Origin: Oscillospiraceae bacterium
Lineage (GTDB): Bacteria; Bacillota; Clostridia; Saccharofermentanales; Saccharofermentanaceae
Assembly (NCBI GenBank): GCA_902764825.1
Contig: CACWXL010000005.1
Location: 1 to 64,000, forward strand
Reading direction: 5' to 3'
DNA: 64,000 nt
This document shows positions 35,101-43,730 of this stretch, one piece after another (within the stretch, counting starts at the first letter, position 1; each line of letters begins with the position of its first letter). Under the pieces are notes generated by a model. The model saw only the letters and a list, made by a program, of their open reading frames with translations, made no database searches and had not been told where the DNA came from. Made by a program: the position numbers and the translations under genes.

Positions 35101-35227
35101 TGACAGCGAATTCTATAATGCCGAATTCGATAACGGCGTTACTTTCAACAGGGAATTCGTCGAGAAGAACCTCACGCACGCAGCATACTTCGCAGAGGAA
35201 GACACTACGATCTACAGGATCTATTGA
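32156..35227 (+). CDS. Large GT-C-like membrane protein with an acidic cytosolic insert
   Basis: The 1023-residue protein has about 12 membrane spans in residues 1-550 (first span MLAILYLILCAVFGMCFVG, followed by an extracellular loop containing SGDGIKYHFFFYFLAG). Residues about 555-850 are an extremely acidic Ser/Glu/Asp-rich stretch. One more span (about 858-880) and a C-terminal extracellular domain (WIMENTDPSDVFLTPRW...RHIRYLIADSEFY) follow. The membrane part and extracellular cap resemble polyprenol-dependent GT-C glycosyltransferases, but I cannot name a family. The acidic region would be a cytosolic loop, and such inserts are unusual. RBS is AAGGGGA; possible promoter boxes lie at 32098-32124 but are weak. 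The gene is convergent with the GGDEF gene. Confidence 0.6.
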   Translation: MLAILYLILCAVFGMCFVGLCVPDVRRLYIACSPAAKSITHIPNTLFTVPAGIVTGMMCVPFFNYYVTLGLTYIFNNGPLCMKLGVLITFAFFIWMILTCLVLINRKRIKREELRSAGSTMIEDYRSNIVDALFYGIVTILITATATFLMFYTYRINGTTLQSGFSTFSDLSPHTAMVSSFGKGFNFPTQYMHFSGDGIKYHFFFYFLAGMLEYLGLPIDYAINLPSIIAMVCALVLLGLLAVLISSRRIAFAVAPVLVFFRSSLNAFVHIKELMAEGNTLQQAVKAILEFNQWYKVTDYDDWGIWAINVYPNQRHLMLGVAVIIIMVIIFLPFVRRLGISLSRSEDFGDGVKTFAFSKNAWLTRSGDPLYPVSIAFLACVLVSIMPYFHGSCLIALLLVLFGMAIFSESRLLYLIVAVFAVGSSYAQTLAFSGGYSNVVSFKFAPGFILDKPSVADLAHYLYIVTGLTIILALVFAVTVLIVDIVRKKPVYRFLLFLCALNPMIFAFLFQVTLEKLANHKFIQVSLILLDVFVAALIANLFFIPLKIRKAAEAEAYDPSEDEEDDVDASSDDGDLAVTTISTGAGVRTPVLAAGSAFGEPLEEKKEDPLDIEAMDSHTGIDADISGLNGDSDTAPAKEKEEIKEEPVPAELLFGDEKKESEEETDEEADESSEETDPEESASEDTGSEDNSSDEDNKAEEEKASETEGSNDSEKSDDSEAKAGVEALAALFGEEINHSKDSEETSEEDKEESSEEKADDKKTDDSDDSDEAVMESTPEPAHASMRPGSIALDQVKFGEDEPDDEDDSNVLIQSSNEVVEVVEADELISKEELNPSELKHEPVKTKKEKGIPLAAWIALELAGCILAIALMVPLTATGISEWATYINLNKGYTSVNINSPVTKWIMENTDPSDVFLTPRWSMNRFILAGRPMYYGWPYYAWSAGHDTYTRETIYLWLVSGCDNDIEEFTRYCKERHIRYLIADSEFYNAEFDNGVTFNREFVEKNLTHAAYFAEEDTTIYRIY

Positions 35228-35245
35228 TCTTAAAAAGGATTGATG

Positions 35246-37168
35246 TCAGATGATTCCGGGATGAGTCTTGTGGTACTCGTTCTTGATCTCGTACATCATT
35301 ACGTCAGCTTCTTCAACGTAATCGTTGACGTTCTTGTCTGATGCAGGATCTGTAAGAACATATCCTACGCTTATCGAGAACTTGAAAGGATTGATCCCGA
35401 GATTATTCTCTCTGTCGATATAGCCGATCATGTCGCGCTCGAACTTGTCGGCGTAATCCTTTGTGGCATTCGCAGCAATTATCAGGAATTCGTCACCGCC
35501 GTAACGGATGCCTATAGCGTTGTCATCTCCTATGCATCTCTTGATCGCATCGGCCACAATGTTGATCGCCCTGTCACCGAAGACATGTCCGTAGCGGTCG
35601 TTGATCTTCTTCATGTGGTTTATGTCAGCGAACATGATCATGGCACGGTTGCCGTGCTCTTTGCTCTCTTCCACGATCGGAACGGCATGGCTTACAAAGC
35701 AGAATCTGTTGTAAAGACCTGTCATGGGATCCTTGTCGTAGAGGAAACGGAGTTCCTTGTTGACCATTTCCAAACGCATGTTGATCCTAAGTTCCATGAA
35801 GGAATGCTCGAGCTTTTCGAGATATTCGTAGATACGGAAAGCTTCGTCGATTATGTACGTGCCGTCTCTGAATACGACATAGCCGTAATTGTACTGTTCG
35901 TTATGCAGAGGATAGAAGAAATAGATATGCTGCTGACCCTCTGTCTTAATGAATCCGGGCTTTCCAATTCTCTTGTCGATGCCTTCCTCGGTAATCTTCC
36001 CGCCGGATAAAGCGACCGCGATATCAAAACCGGTGTCGTAGCAATCCTTGAGGACTTCCTCGTCGGGGGACGCAAGATCATCATAGTAAGCCTTGTTGAG
36101 CATGATGTAATAATCATCACCGATATACTCGTGATTGTCGGTGTAGAAGGCTCTTAAAGTCTTCTTCATGTCATCATAGTCTTTGGATTCAAGGATCTTG
36201 GTACGTTCTGTACGCATGAAGCGGTTAAAGAAATCCGCCTGCTTGCTCTTCGCATGGATATTTCTGCAGTAATCTCTTCTGCCGATGTCATACGGGCTGT
36301 TTGCTTCCAGATTACAGCGGCAGCTCTCACCCACAACGAGCTTTGAAGCTACTGAAGTATAAACGTTGTCACTTACGCCGTCGATCTCGTCATAGAGAAT
36401 CTTACATGCGTTATAGCCTACCGTTACATAATCCTGATCGACTGTAGTCATGGCAGGATAAGACACCCTGCCCTCACCGATATTGTCGAATCCGGTGACT
36501 ATGACGTCATTAGGAAGGTCGTAGCCTAAGTCTCTGAGCTCGCAGCTGACTGCGAGGGCCATGATGTCATTGGCGCATATGATCGCGTCAGGAAGGCCCT
36601 CAGGAGCCTTGGAGAGTTCGTCTGCGATAGCTATGGCGGTCTCATTGACCCAGTTGCCGTAGAAGATATCCTTATCGTCGAGTTTAAGCCCGTACTTTGC
36701 CAGGACTTCGCAGACGACATTATACCTTTCTACTGTATCTACGTGACCCTCTGTACCGCCGATATAAACTACTCTCTTAACACCATGACACGTAATGAGG
36801 TGCTCAACGAGGTCCCTCATGCCGTCTTCGTTATTGATGTCGACATTGGGTATTCCGTCAAATGACATACCGACGCTTACTACGGGGAGTCCCTTCTCCT
36901 TTGCTGCCCTGCAGCAGTGTTCGGCAAGTTCCGGATTATTCAGAATGCCTGAGAAGACTATAAGTCCGTCGTAATCTTCGAGATTAGCAAGCTGATAGAT
37001 ATTAAACTGTCCGACATTAAACGTGGGCTTCTCGTTGCTTGCTGCAAATCCGATATAAAAATGCGTATCAAAATCCTTTATTGCAGCGTATCTCTTGATG
37101 CCCTCAATCGCCTTGAGAGTAATGCTTCCGTTGTAACCATTCGAAAAAACGGCAATTCTGTGCTTCAT
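35246..37168 (-). CDS. Cytosolic LacI-type sugar-sensor domain fused to GGDEF diguanylate cyclase
   Basis: The 640-residue protein begins at once with a periplasmic-binding-protein fold of the LacI/GalR type (RIAVFSNGYNGSITLKAIEGI, GLIVFSGI, DAIICANDIMALAVSCELRDLG, VIVTGFDN), but has neither the usual helix-turn-helix nor a signal peptide, so the sensor is predicted to be cytosolic. A linker domain (about 290-480) leads to a GGDEF domain at about 480-640 with an intact RYGGDEF motif, which makes cyclic di-GMP. The RxxD product-inhibition site normally five residues before GGDEF is not present. It is monocistronic, convergent with the membrane protein gene. The predicted role is to convert the level of an intracellular sugar or sugar phosphate into a c-di-GMP signal. 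Confidence 0.8.
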   Translation of the reverse strand: MKHRIAVFSNGYNGSITLKAIEGIKRYAAIKDFDTHFYIGFAASNEKPTFNVGQFNIYQLANLEDYDGLIVFSGILNNPELAEHCCRAAKEKGLPVVSVGMSFDGIPNVDINNEDGMRDLVEHLITCHGVKRVVYIGGTEGHVDTVERYNVVCEVLAKYGLKLDDKDIFYGNWVNETAIAIADELSKAPEGLPDAIICANDIMALAVSCELRDLGYDLPNDVIVTGFDNIGEGRVSYPAMTTVDQDYVTVGYNACKILYDEIDGVSDNVYTSVASKLVVGESCRCNLEANSPYDIGRRDYCRNIHAKSKQADFFNRFMRTERTKILESKDYDDMKKTLRAFYTDNHEYIGDDYYIMLNKAYYDDLASPDEEVLKDCYDTGFDIAVALSGGKITEEGIDKRIGKPGFIKTEGQQHIYFFYPLHNEQYNYGYVVFRDGTYIIDEAFRIYEYLEKLEHSFMELRINMRLEMVNKELRFLYDKDPMTGLYNRFCFVSHAVPIVEESKEHGNRAMIMFADINHMKKINDRYGHVFGDRAINIVADAIKRCIGDDNAIGIRYGGDEFLIIAANATKDYADKFERDMIGYIDRENNLGINPFKFSISVGYVLTDPASDKNVNDYVEEADVMMYEIKNEYHKTHPGII

Positions 37169-37295
37169 AACCGCAACCCTTAAAATATTTTTAACCTATC
37201 TGATTGATATTATATAACTCGAAAAGGCCCATTTATACAGGATAATAATGCGATTCTGTAAACAAAAAACTAATAAAATCCTAACGCGCCGCGCA

Positions 37296-37332
37296 CTAAA
37301 AAAAAGAGGCTGCCCGCTAAAGGCAGCCTCTT
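37296..37332 (-). terminator. Rho-independent terminator of the hydrogenase operon
   Basis: An 11-base perfect stem (37304-37314 with 37322-37332) with a 7-base loop is followed by T8 on the minus strand. It lies 22 bases after the hydA stop. The stem core AGAGGCTGCC recurs in the terminator at 43961-43992. Confidence 0.85.
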
Positions 37333-37354
37333 GAAATGCTTTTATTCAGACTTA

Positions 37355-39130
37355 TTACTTTACGTCATTGAAGCCTTCTCTTGCAGCATATGTTGTGTGT
37401 AGGAGCTCGTGAGCCTTGTGTGAGTTAGGCTCGCCGAGATACTTCTCGTAGAGTTCAACGATCTGAGGATTCTTATGAGACTGACGGAGTACCTGACGCT
37501 CATCCTCGGAATAGAGTGCCTGAGCTCTCTTCTCCTTGTATGTGTCGAGGATATCGTCTGCCTCATTAGGCATGAAGCAAGGACGTACATAAGGCTGACC
37601 GCCGCCGTTGATACAACCGCCGGGGCATCCCATGATCTCGATGAACTGGTACTTTGACTTGCCTTCGCGGATCTCGTCTAAGAGAACCTTAGCGCTCTTC
37701 ATGCCGGAAGCGATAGCAACGTTAACTGTTGTACCGTTGATGTCGAGAGAAGCCTCACGGATACCGGCGTCGTGACCACGAACAGCCTTGATCTCGATAG
37801 GCTCGCATTCCTTACCTGTGAGCTTGAAGTAAACAGTTCTGAGAGCTGCTTCCATAACGCCGCCTGTTACACCGAAGATAACACCTGCGCCTGTGTAATC
37901 GCCCATGATATCCTGATCCCACTCCTCATCAGGGAGACGGTTGAACATGATACCTGCACGGCGGATCATTCTTGCGAGCTCACGTGTTGTGAGAACTGCG
38001 TCTACATCAGGATAACCATTTGTAACGAGCTGCTCTCTTTCCTTCTCGAACTTCTTAGCAACACAAGGCATGATGGATACAACGAAGATATCCTTAGGGT
38101 CGATGCCCTTCTCCTGTGCCCAGTAAGACTTGATTACTGCGCCCTGCATCTCGTGAGGAGACTTGCAGGAAGAAAGGTGAGGGAGAAGATCGCCGTAGTT
38201 GTACTCAGCGTAGTTGATCCATCCGGGTGAGCAGGATGTGATCATAGGGAGAACGCCGCCGTTCTGGAGACGTCCTAAGAGCTCTGTGCCCTCTTCCATG
38301 ATCGTAAGGTCTGCACCGAAGTTAACGTCATAAACTCTCTCGAAGCCGAGTCTTCTCAAAGCTGCGATCATCTTGCCTGTGCAAGGTGTTCCGACAGGAT
38401 TGTCGAACTCTTCGCCGATAGCTGCACGAACTGCAGGAGCAGCCTGAACGATAACGTGCTTGCCTGCCTTGAAAGCTGCATCTACCTTGTCGATCTCGGA
38501 GTGTTCCATCAAAGCGCCTGTAGGGCAGACATTGACGCACTGACCGCACTGGATACAAGGAGAATCAGCGAAGCTTCTGTTCTCAGCAGGTGATACGAAT
38601 GTTGCGAAGCCACGGTTCTCGAATCCTAAGATTCCCATGCCGTGAGCATTGGAGCAGCGAGCGATACAACGGCCGCAGAGGATACACTTGGATGTATCAC
38701 GGATAAGTCCGGGAGCAAGTGTATCGATGTGTGTCTCAGAGTGAACACCCTGGAAAGCATCTTCTCTTGCGCCTGTGATCTGAGCTACGCGGAGGAGCTC
38801 GCACTGGCCGTTCTTATCGCACTGCTGGCAGTTCTTATTGTGATTGGAGAGCATAAGCTCTACAGATCTTCTACGAGCCTGTACTGCTGCAGGAGAAGAG
38901 ATCTTGATCTCCATACCCTCAGCTACAGGATATACGCAGGATGCAACGAGTCCTCTGGCGCCTGTAGCCTCTACGAGACATACACGGCATGAACCCTGGT
39001 TGCACTCTCCGTGATTAAATGCACAAAGTGAAGGAATCTCATAGCCACAAGCCTTAGCAGCTTCAAGAATGGTGAGGCCGGCTTCAACCTGATAGGGCTG
39101 ACCTTCAATTTTAATATTAACTAAACTCAT
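37355..39130 (-). CDS. hydA: [FeFe] hydrogenase catalytic subunit, HydA type
   Basis: The 591-residue catalytic subunit carries an N-terminal [2Fe-2S] domain (CGYEIPSLCAFNHGECNQGSCRVC), a His-containing cluster site (HNKNCQQCDKNGQC), two [4Fe-4S] sites (CILCGRCIARC and CIQCGQCVNVCPTGA) and the H-cluster domain with TSCSPGW, MPCVAKKFE and EIMGCPGGCINGGGQP. It reduces protons to H2 or runs the reverse. With HydB and HydC upstream it forms the trimeric complex that in related anaerobes oxidises NADH and reduced ferredoxin together (electron confurcation). All H-cluster cysteines are present. It is the last gene of the HydC-HydB-HydA operon and starts 15 bases after hydB. Confidence 0.92.
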   Translation of the reverse strand: MSLVNIKIEGQPYQVEAGLTILEAAKACGYEIPSLCAFNHGECNQGSCRVCLVEATGARGLVASCVYPVAEGMEIKISSPAAVQARRRSVELMLSNHNKNCQQCDKNGQCELLRVAQITGAREDAFQGVHSETHIDTLAPGLIRDTSKCILCGRCIARCSNAHGMGILGFENRGFATFVSPAENRSFADSPCIQCGQCVNVCPTGALMEHSEIDKVDAAFKAGKHVIVQAAPAVRAAIGEEFDNPVGTPCTGKMIAALRRLGFERVYDVNFGADLTIMEEGTELLGRLQNGGVLPMITSCSPGWINYAEYNYGDLLPHLSSCKSPHEMQGAVIKSYWAQEKGIDPKDIFVVSIMPCVAKKFEKEREQLVTNGYPDVDAVLTTRELARMIRRAGIMFNRLPDEEWDQDIMGDYTGAGVIFGVTGGVMEAALRTVYFKLTGKECEPIEIKAVRGHDAGIREASLDINGTTVNVAIASGMKSAKVLLDEIREGKSKYQFIEIMGCPGGCINGGGQPYVRPCFMPNEADDILDTYKEKRAQALYSEDERQVLRQSHKNPQIVELYEKYLGEPNSHKAHELLHTTYAAREGFNDVK

Positions 39131-39145
39131 TCTTTTGCCTCCTGA

Positions 39146-41029
39146 TTAAACCTTCGAAATTGCGTTGAACTTACATGTGCTGATGCACGCACCGCACTTA
39201 ACGCACTTATCAGCGTCAATAGCCATAGATGCGAGCTTGTGTCCTTCTGCAACGTAGTCTGTACGTGTGATGCAGCTTGCAGGACAGCCCTTAGCGCACA
39301 TACCGCAGCCGATACACTTATCAGCGTCGATCTTGTAAGACATAAGGTTCTTACATACGTGAGCAGGGCACTTCTTGTCAACGATGTGAGCAAGATACTC
39401 GTCACGGAAGTGAGCAAGAGTAGAGTTTACAGGGTTGGATGCTGTCTGTCCGAGAGCACAGAGGGAGTTAGCCTTGATCGTCTGGCTCAGTTCTTCGAGC
39501 TCGTCAAGATCCTTCATTGTGCCCTTACCCTCAGTGATTCTTGTGAGGATCTCGAGCATTCTCTTTGTACCGATACGGCAAGGTGTGCACTTACCGCAGG
39601 ACTCGTCGCAGATGAATTCCATATAGAACTTAGCAACGTCAACCATGCAGTTGTCTTCGTCCATTACGATAGCACCGCCGGAACCCATCATGGAGCCCTT
39701 AGCTACGAGGTTATCGAAATCGATAGGCTCATCAAGATATTCTGCTGTTAAGCATCCGCCGGAAGGACCACCTGTCTGGATAGCCTTGAACTGCTTGCCA
39801 TCCGGGATACCGCCGCCGATATCATAAATGAGTTCTCTTAATGTTGTACCCATAGGTACTTCTACGAGACCAACGTTATTAACTTTTCCGCCAAGAGCAA
39901 ATACCTTAGTACCCTTGGACTTCTCTGTACCAACTGATGCGAACTTATCAGCGCCCTCTCTAAGGATGTAAGGAACGCATGCAAGTGTCTCTACGTTGTT
40001 AACGCATGTCGGCTTGCCCCAGAGACCCTTAACTGCCGGGAACGGCGGCCTCGGACGAGGCATACCGCGCTTACCTTCGATGGAGTTGAGGAGAGCTGTT
40101 TCCTCACCGCAAACGAATGCGCCTGCACCGAGTCTGATCTGGCAGTCGAAGCTGAAGTCTGAACCAAGGATGTTCTTTCCGAGGAGACCTTCTGCTCTGG
40201 CCTGCTCGATAGCGATCTTAAGTCTCTTAACTGCGATCGGGTACTCGGCACGAACATAGAAGTAACCTTCTGAAGCGCCGAAAGCGTAACCGGCGATCAT
40301 CATACCTTCGATAACTCCGAGAGGGTTACCTTCGAGGATGGAACGATCCATGAATGCACCCGGGTCGCCCTCGTCGCCGTTACATACTACGTACTTCTGA
40401 TCAGCTTCAACGTTAAGAGCGAACTGCCACTTTCTGCCTGTGGGGAATCCGCCGCCGCCACGGCCACGGAGACCGGAATTCAATACTTCGTTGATAACTT
40501 CCTGCTGTGTCATTGTGAGAGCTTTCTTAATACCCTGGAAAGCGCCCATGCCGATTGCTTCGTTGATGTCCTCAGGATTGATTACGCCGCAGCCGTTGAG
40601 AGCAACACGTCTCTGCTTCTTGTAGAAGAGGATATCATCCTGCTTTGTAACCTTCTCGCCTGTCTTAGGATCAACATAAAGAAGACGCTCAACGATCTCG
40701 CCGCCGATAATGTCTTTCTCGACGATCTCGTCAACGTCTTCGATCTTTACCATCTTATAAAGAGTATCCTCAGGATAGATCTTAACGAAAGGTCCCTGTG
40801 AACAGAAACCGAAACAGCCTACCTGGTTAACGGTAGCCTTGTCCTCAATTCCCTTCTCCTTGAGAAGAGCGTTAAATCTTTCCATGATCTCTGTGGAGTG
40901 TGCAGAAAGACATCCTGTACCACCGCAGAGTACGATGTGACGCTTGCCGTCACCGCCCTTGATCTTGTCGTCAAGGCTCTTGGAGAGAGCTTCAAATCTC
41001 TCATTAAGGTCAGTAACAGAACTTATCAT
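39146..41029 (-). CDS. hydB: NuoF-like hydrogenase flavoprotein subunit, HydB type
   Basis: A 627-residue subunit with an N-terminal thioredoxin-like [2Fe-2S] domain (about 30-120, CGGTGC and GCFGFC), a NuoF core binding FMN and NADH (RGRGGGGFPTG; CNGDEGDPGAF), the SCGKCTPCRIG [4Fe-4S] site, and two C-terminal [4Fe-4S] ferredoxin motifs (CIGCGMCAKGCPASC, CVKCGACISTC). It is the NAD-binding subunit of the trimeric [FeFe] hydrogenase. The ATG overlaps the hydC stop by four bases (ATGA) and is followed 15 bases later by hydA. All cluster cysteines expected for the family are visible. The complex is expected to be soluble in the cytosol. Confidence 0.92.
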   Translation of the reverse strand: MISSVTDLNERFEALSKSLDDKIKGGDGKRHIVLCGGTGCLSAHSTEIMERFNALLKEKGIEDKATVNQVGCFGFCSQGPFVKIYPEDTLYKMVKIEDVDEIVEKDIIGGEIVERLLYVDPKTGEKVTKQDDILFYKKQRRVALNGCGVINPEDINEAIGMGAFQGIKKALTMTQQEVINEVLNSGLRGRGGGGFPTGRKWQFALNVEADQKYVVCNGDEGDPGAFMDRSILEGNPLGVIEGMMIAGYAFGASEGYFYVRAEYPIAVKRLKIAIEQARAEGLLGKNILGSDFSFDCQIRLGAGAFVCGEETALLNSIEGKRGMPRPRPPFPAVKGLWGKPTCVNNVETLACVPYILREGADKFASVGTEKSKGTKVFALGGKVNNVGLVEVPMGTTLRELIYDIGGGIPDGKQFKAIQTGGPSGGCLTAEYLDEPIDFDNLVAKGSMMGSGGAIVMDEDNCMVDVAKFYMEFICDESCGKCTPCRIGTKRMLEILTRITEGKGTMKDLDELEELSQTIKANSLCALGQTASNPVNSTLAHFRDEYLAHIVDKKCPAHVCKNLMSYKIDADKCIGCGMCAKGCPASCITRTDYVAEGHKLASMAIDADKCVKCGACISTCKFNAISKV

Positions 41030-41514
41030 GCCTTAGCTGCCTCCTCTTTTAATTCTTTAATGATTAAGGGAACCTGGTCTACCTTTACCTTAGGGTAAAC
41101 CTTACCGTTGATGCTTACTGCGGGTGCGATACCGCAAGCGCCGATGCAGCGGAGAGCGTCCAAAGTGAAAAGACCGTCCTCTGATGTCTCACCGGGCTTG
41201 ATGCCTAAGAGCTCCTGGAACTTGTCGATAACGTTCTGAGCGCCCTTAACGTAGCAAGCTGTACCAAGGCAGCAGCCTACAACGTACTTTCCCTTCGGAG
41301 TAAGAGAAAAGAATGAGTAGAATGTAACAACTCCATAGATCTCTGCTACCGAAATACCTGTCTTCTTGGAAACTAATTCCTGAACTTCGAGCGGAATGTA
41401 TCCGTACTCATTCTGAATGTCACTCAGGATCATCATTAAGGGAGTCTTATCGTTTACGTGACGATCACAGATCTCCGAAATCTGAGCGACAGCAGCTTCT
41501 TGTAATTTTGCCAT
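41026..41514 (-). CDS. hydC: NuoE-like hydrogenase [2Fe-2S] subunit, HydC type
   Basis: This 162-residue thioredoxin-like [2Fe-2S] subunit shows CCLGTACYVKGA and CIGACGIAP, the four cluster cysteines of NuoE/HydC proteins. The start chosen is ATG 41514, with AGGAGG five bases upstream; the longer frame has no ribosome site. It is the first gene of the hydCBA operon and its stop overlaps the hydB start. A long perfect hairpin at 41569-41598 lies in the gap between the EF-G-like gene and this start and may affect expression. Confidence 0.9.
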   Translation of the reverse strand: MAKLQEAAVAQISEICDRHVNDKTPLMMILSDIQNEYGYIPLEVQELVSKKTGISVAEIYGVVTFYSFFSLTPKGKYVVGCCLGTACYVKGAQNVIDKFQELLGIKPGETSEDGLFTLDALRCIGACGIAPAVSINGKVYPKVKVDQVPLIIKELKEEAAKA

Positions 41515-41568
41515 AAAAACCTCCTGCCTCTTTTGGGAATATTCCAACCTGTCAATTTTACTTTGCAA

Positions 41569-41598
41569 GGTGGCGGTTAGTCCATACTAACCGCCACC
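41569..41598. promoter_or_regulatory. Perfect 12-bp hairpin before the hydrogenase operon
   Basis: GGTGGCGGTTAG and CTAACCGCCACC, separated by TCCATA, form a perfect 12-base stem. No T-run follows on either strand, so it is not a standard terminator. It lies between the EF-G-like stop and hydC, about 55 bases upstream of the hydC ATG. It could be an RNA processing or stabilising element, or an operator. Confidence 0.5.
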
Positions 41599-41654
41599 CA
41601 TTATCAACGTTTTATGTATCAAAAGTGTAAAATCCTTAACGCTTTTGAATAACC

Positions 41655-43730
41655 TTACTCTTCCTCAACATTGCTTGATGCGATTACCTTCTCGGCAACT
41701 TCCGGAGGAGCAGCCTCATAACGGACGTGAGACATAGCGAACCAGCCTCTGCCCTGAGTCATGGACTTAAGGTCAGTAGCATACTCAAGCATCTCAGCCG
41801 TAGGAACTTCTGCATTGACAACAGAACCGAGTTCGTCTGCGTCGATACCCATGATGCGGCCGCGTCTCTTATTGAGGTCGCCCATGATATCACCCTGCTT
41901 ATCCTCAGGAATATGAACCTCTACCTTGGAGATGGGTTCGAGGAGTACAGGATTAGCTGCAGCCATGCCTGCCTTGAATGCGAGGTTGGCGGCGATCTTG
42001 AATGCCATTTCCGAAGAGTCTACGTCGTGGTAAGAACCGTCAACCAGTGTAGCCTTGAGGTTAACTACGGGATAGCCTGCGAGGATACCCTTCTTAACGG
42101 ATTCCTGTAATCCCTTCTCAACTGCAGGGAAGAAGTTCTTCGGTACGGCACCGCCGAATACCTTCTCTTCGAATACGAGATCTTCAGTCTCAGCGTTGGG
42201 TTCGAATTCGATCCAGACATCACCATACTGGCCGTGACCGCCGGACTGCTTCTTGTGCTTACCCTGAACCTTAACCTTCTTGCGGATAGCTTCACGGTAA
42301 GGAACCTTGGGCTCGCCTAATTCACAATCAACATTGTATTTATTCTTGAGCTGGCTTACGAGAACCTTGAGCTGCATGTCACCGATACCGGAAAGTACCA
42401 TCTGCTTTGTCTCAGGGTTTGTCTCGACTGTGAAGCAATGGTCTTCGTCAGCGAGCTTTGTAAGACCGGAGATGATCTTGTCTTCGTCGCCCTTCTTTGT
42501 AGGAACGATCGACTTGGAAAGACAAGGCTGAGGGAACTTGATCTTAGGCATCTCGAGGATACGGGCGCGGTCACAGATAGTATCGTTTGTATCCGTGTTG
42601 GAGAGCTTGGAAGCTGCGCCGATATCGCCTGCAGTGATGCAGTCTGTGGAGATCTGTTCCTTACCCTTAAGGAAGAACAGGCCGCCGATCCTCTCATCCT
42701 TACCCTTAGTTGCATTATAAACAGTGGAGTTGGCGCGGAGAGTACCTGCGTTAACCTTGAAGATACTGATCTTACCGACGAACGGGTCAGAGATCGTCTT
42801 GAAGCAGAATGCTGCGAGAGGATCGTCAATAGAGCAGCTTACCATCTGTGTGCTGCCGTCAGGAAGTGTAGCTTCAAGAGCGGGCTTCTTGCCTGCCGGA
42901 GGTGTATCCTTGGAGATGCAGTTCAGGAGGAAGTCAACGCCCCAGTTCATGTAAGCGGAACCGCAGTAGATCGGGTGGAGCTTACCTTCACGGAAGCCTG
43001 CATGTACGCCGTGACGGAACTCGTCTTCAGTGAACTTCTCGCCTGCGAAGAACTTCTCCATCAATTCGTCGTCTGCTTCTGCAACTACCTCATTAACCTT
43101 CTCCTGGAGCTCGTCAACTCTTGCGTTGTACTTTTCAGGAAGAGGATATTCAACAAACTTGCCTGTAGCCTTATCTATAGAGAAAGCCTTGCGGTTCATA
43201 ACGTCAACGATACCTGTCATCTTGCCGTCTTCCATGATAGGGAATGAAAGCGGGATAACAGAAGAGCCGTAACGCTCCATCATACGGGCTGCAACAGCCT
43301 CAAAATCCGCATTGGGCTCGTCCATTCTGTTCATAAAGAACAGGAACGGAACTTTCTTACCATTCAAAAGTCTGATTGCCTTCTCGGAACCGACGGATGT
43401 GCCGCCCTTAGCCGAGATCATGATAACACCGGAATCTGCGATCCTTATTCCGCTCATCTCTTCGCCTAAGAAGTCGAAGTCACCTGGAGTGTCGATGATA
43501 TTGATCTTGCTTCCCTTGTATTCGCAGCAGGCAACGGAAAGGCCTACTGACATCTGTCTCTTGATCTCCTCAGGATCATAGTCAAGCGTAGTATTTCCGT
43601 CATTGATGCGGCCTTGACGATTAATTGCTTTGGTGTAATAGAGAATAGCCTCAGCTAAGGTCGTCTTGCCGGAACCTACGTGGCCGAACAACGCTATGTT
43701 GCGAATCTTATCTGCGGAATAATTTTCCAT
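41655..43730 (-). CDS. Elongation factor G-like GTPase (EF-G2 type)
   Basis: The 691-residue translational GTPase has P-loop GHVGSGKTT, switch DTPGDFDF, and NRMD in place of the usual NKMD. Domain II, an EF-G domain IV (HGQYGDVWIEFEP) and a C-terminal domain (GDLNKRRGRIMGID) follow. The canonical EF-G of most bacteria has AHIDAGKTT, so this is probably the second, EF-G-like paralogue, for which a translation role is not established. It starts with an AAGGAGG ribosome site and has a TATAAT-like box about 40 bases upstream. A terminator of the neighbouring zinc-ribbon gene lies before that promoter. It precedes hydCBA by 140 bases with a hairpin between. Confidence 0.85.
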   Translation of the reverse strand: MENYSADKIRNIALFGHVGSGKTTLAEAILYYTKAINRQGRINDGNTTLDYDPEEIKRQMSVGLSVACCEYKGSKINIIDTPGDFDFLGEEMSGIRIADSGVIMISAKGGTSVGSEKAIRLLNGKKVPFLFFMNRMDEPNADFEAVAARMMERYGSSVIPLSFPIMEDGKMTGIVDVMNRKAFSIDKATGKFVEYPLPEKYNARVDELQEKVNEVVAEADDELMEKFFAGEKFTEDEFRHGVHAGFREGKLHPIYCGSAYMNWGVDFLLNCISKDTPPAGKKPALEATLPDGSTQMVSCSIDDPLAAFCFKTISDPFVGKISIFKVNAGTLRANSTVYNATKGKDERIGGLFFLKGKEQISTDCITAGDIGAASKLSNTDTNDTICDRARILEMPKIKFPQPCLSKSIVPTKKGDEDKIISGLTKLADEDHCFTVETNPETKQMVLSGIGDMQLKVLVSQLKNKYNVDCELGEPKVPYREAIRKKVKVQGKHKKQSGGHGQYGDVWIEFEPNAETEDLVFEEKVFGGAVPKNFFPAVEKGLQESVKKGILAGYPVVNLKATLVDGSYHDVDSSEMAFKIAANLAFKAGMAAANPVLLEPISKVEVHIPEDKQGDIMGDLNKRRGRIMGIDADELGSVVNAEVPTAEMLEYATDLKSMTQGRGWFAMSHVRYEAAPPEVAEKVIASSNVEEE

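Noticed and set aside
42438-43247. 269-codon plus-strand frame opposite the EF-G-like gene
   Set aside because: The composition is typical of an antisense shadow, and the EF-G motifs on the other strand are intact.
37355-43730. Tetracycline-resistance (TetM-type) gene near the hydrogenase
   Set aside because: The EF-G-like protein has EF-G2-type motifs (GHVGSGKTT, NRMD), and no mobile element or resistance context is present.
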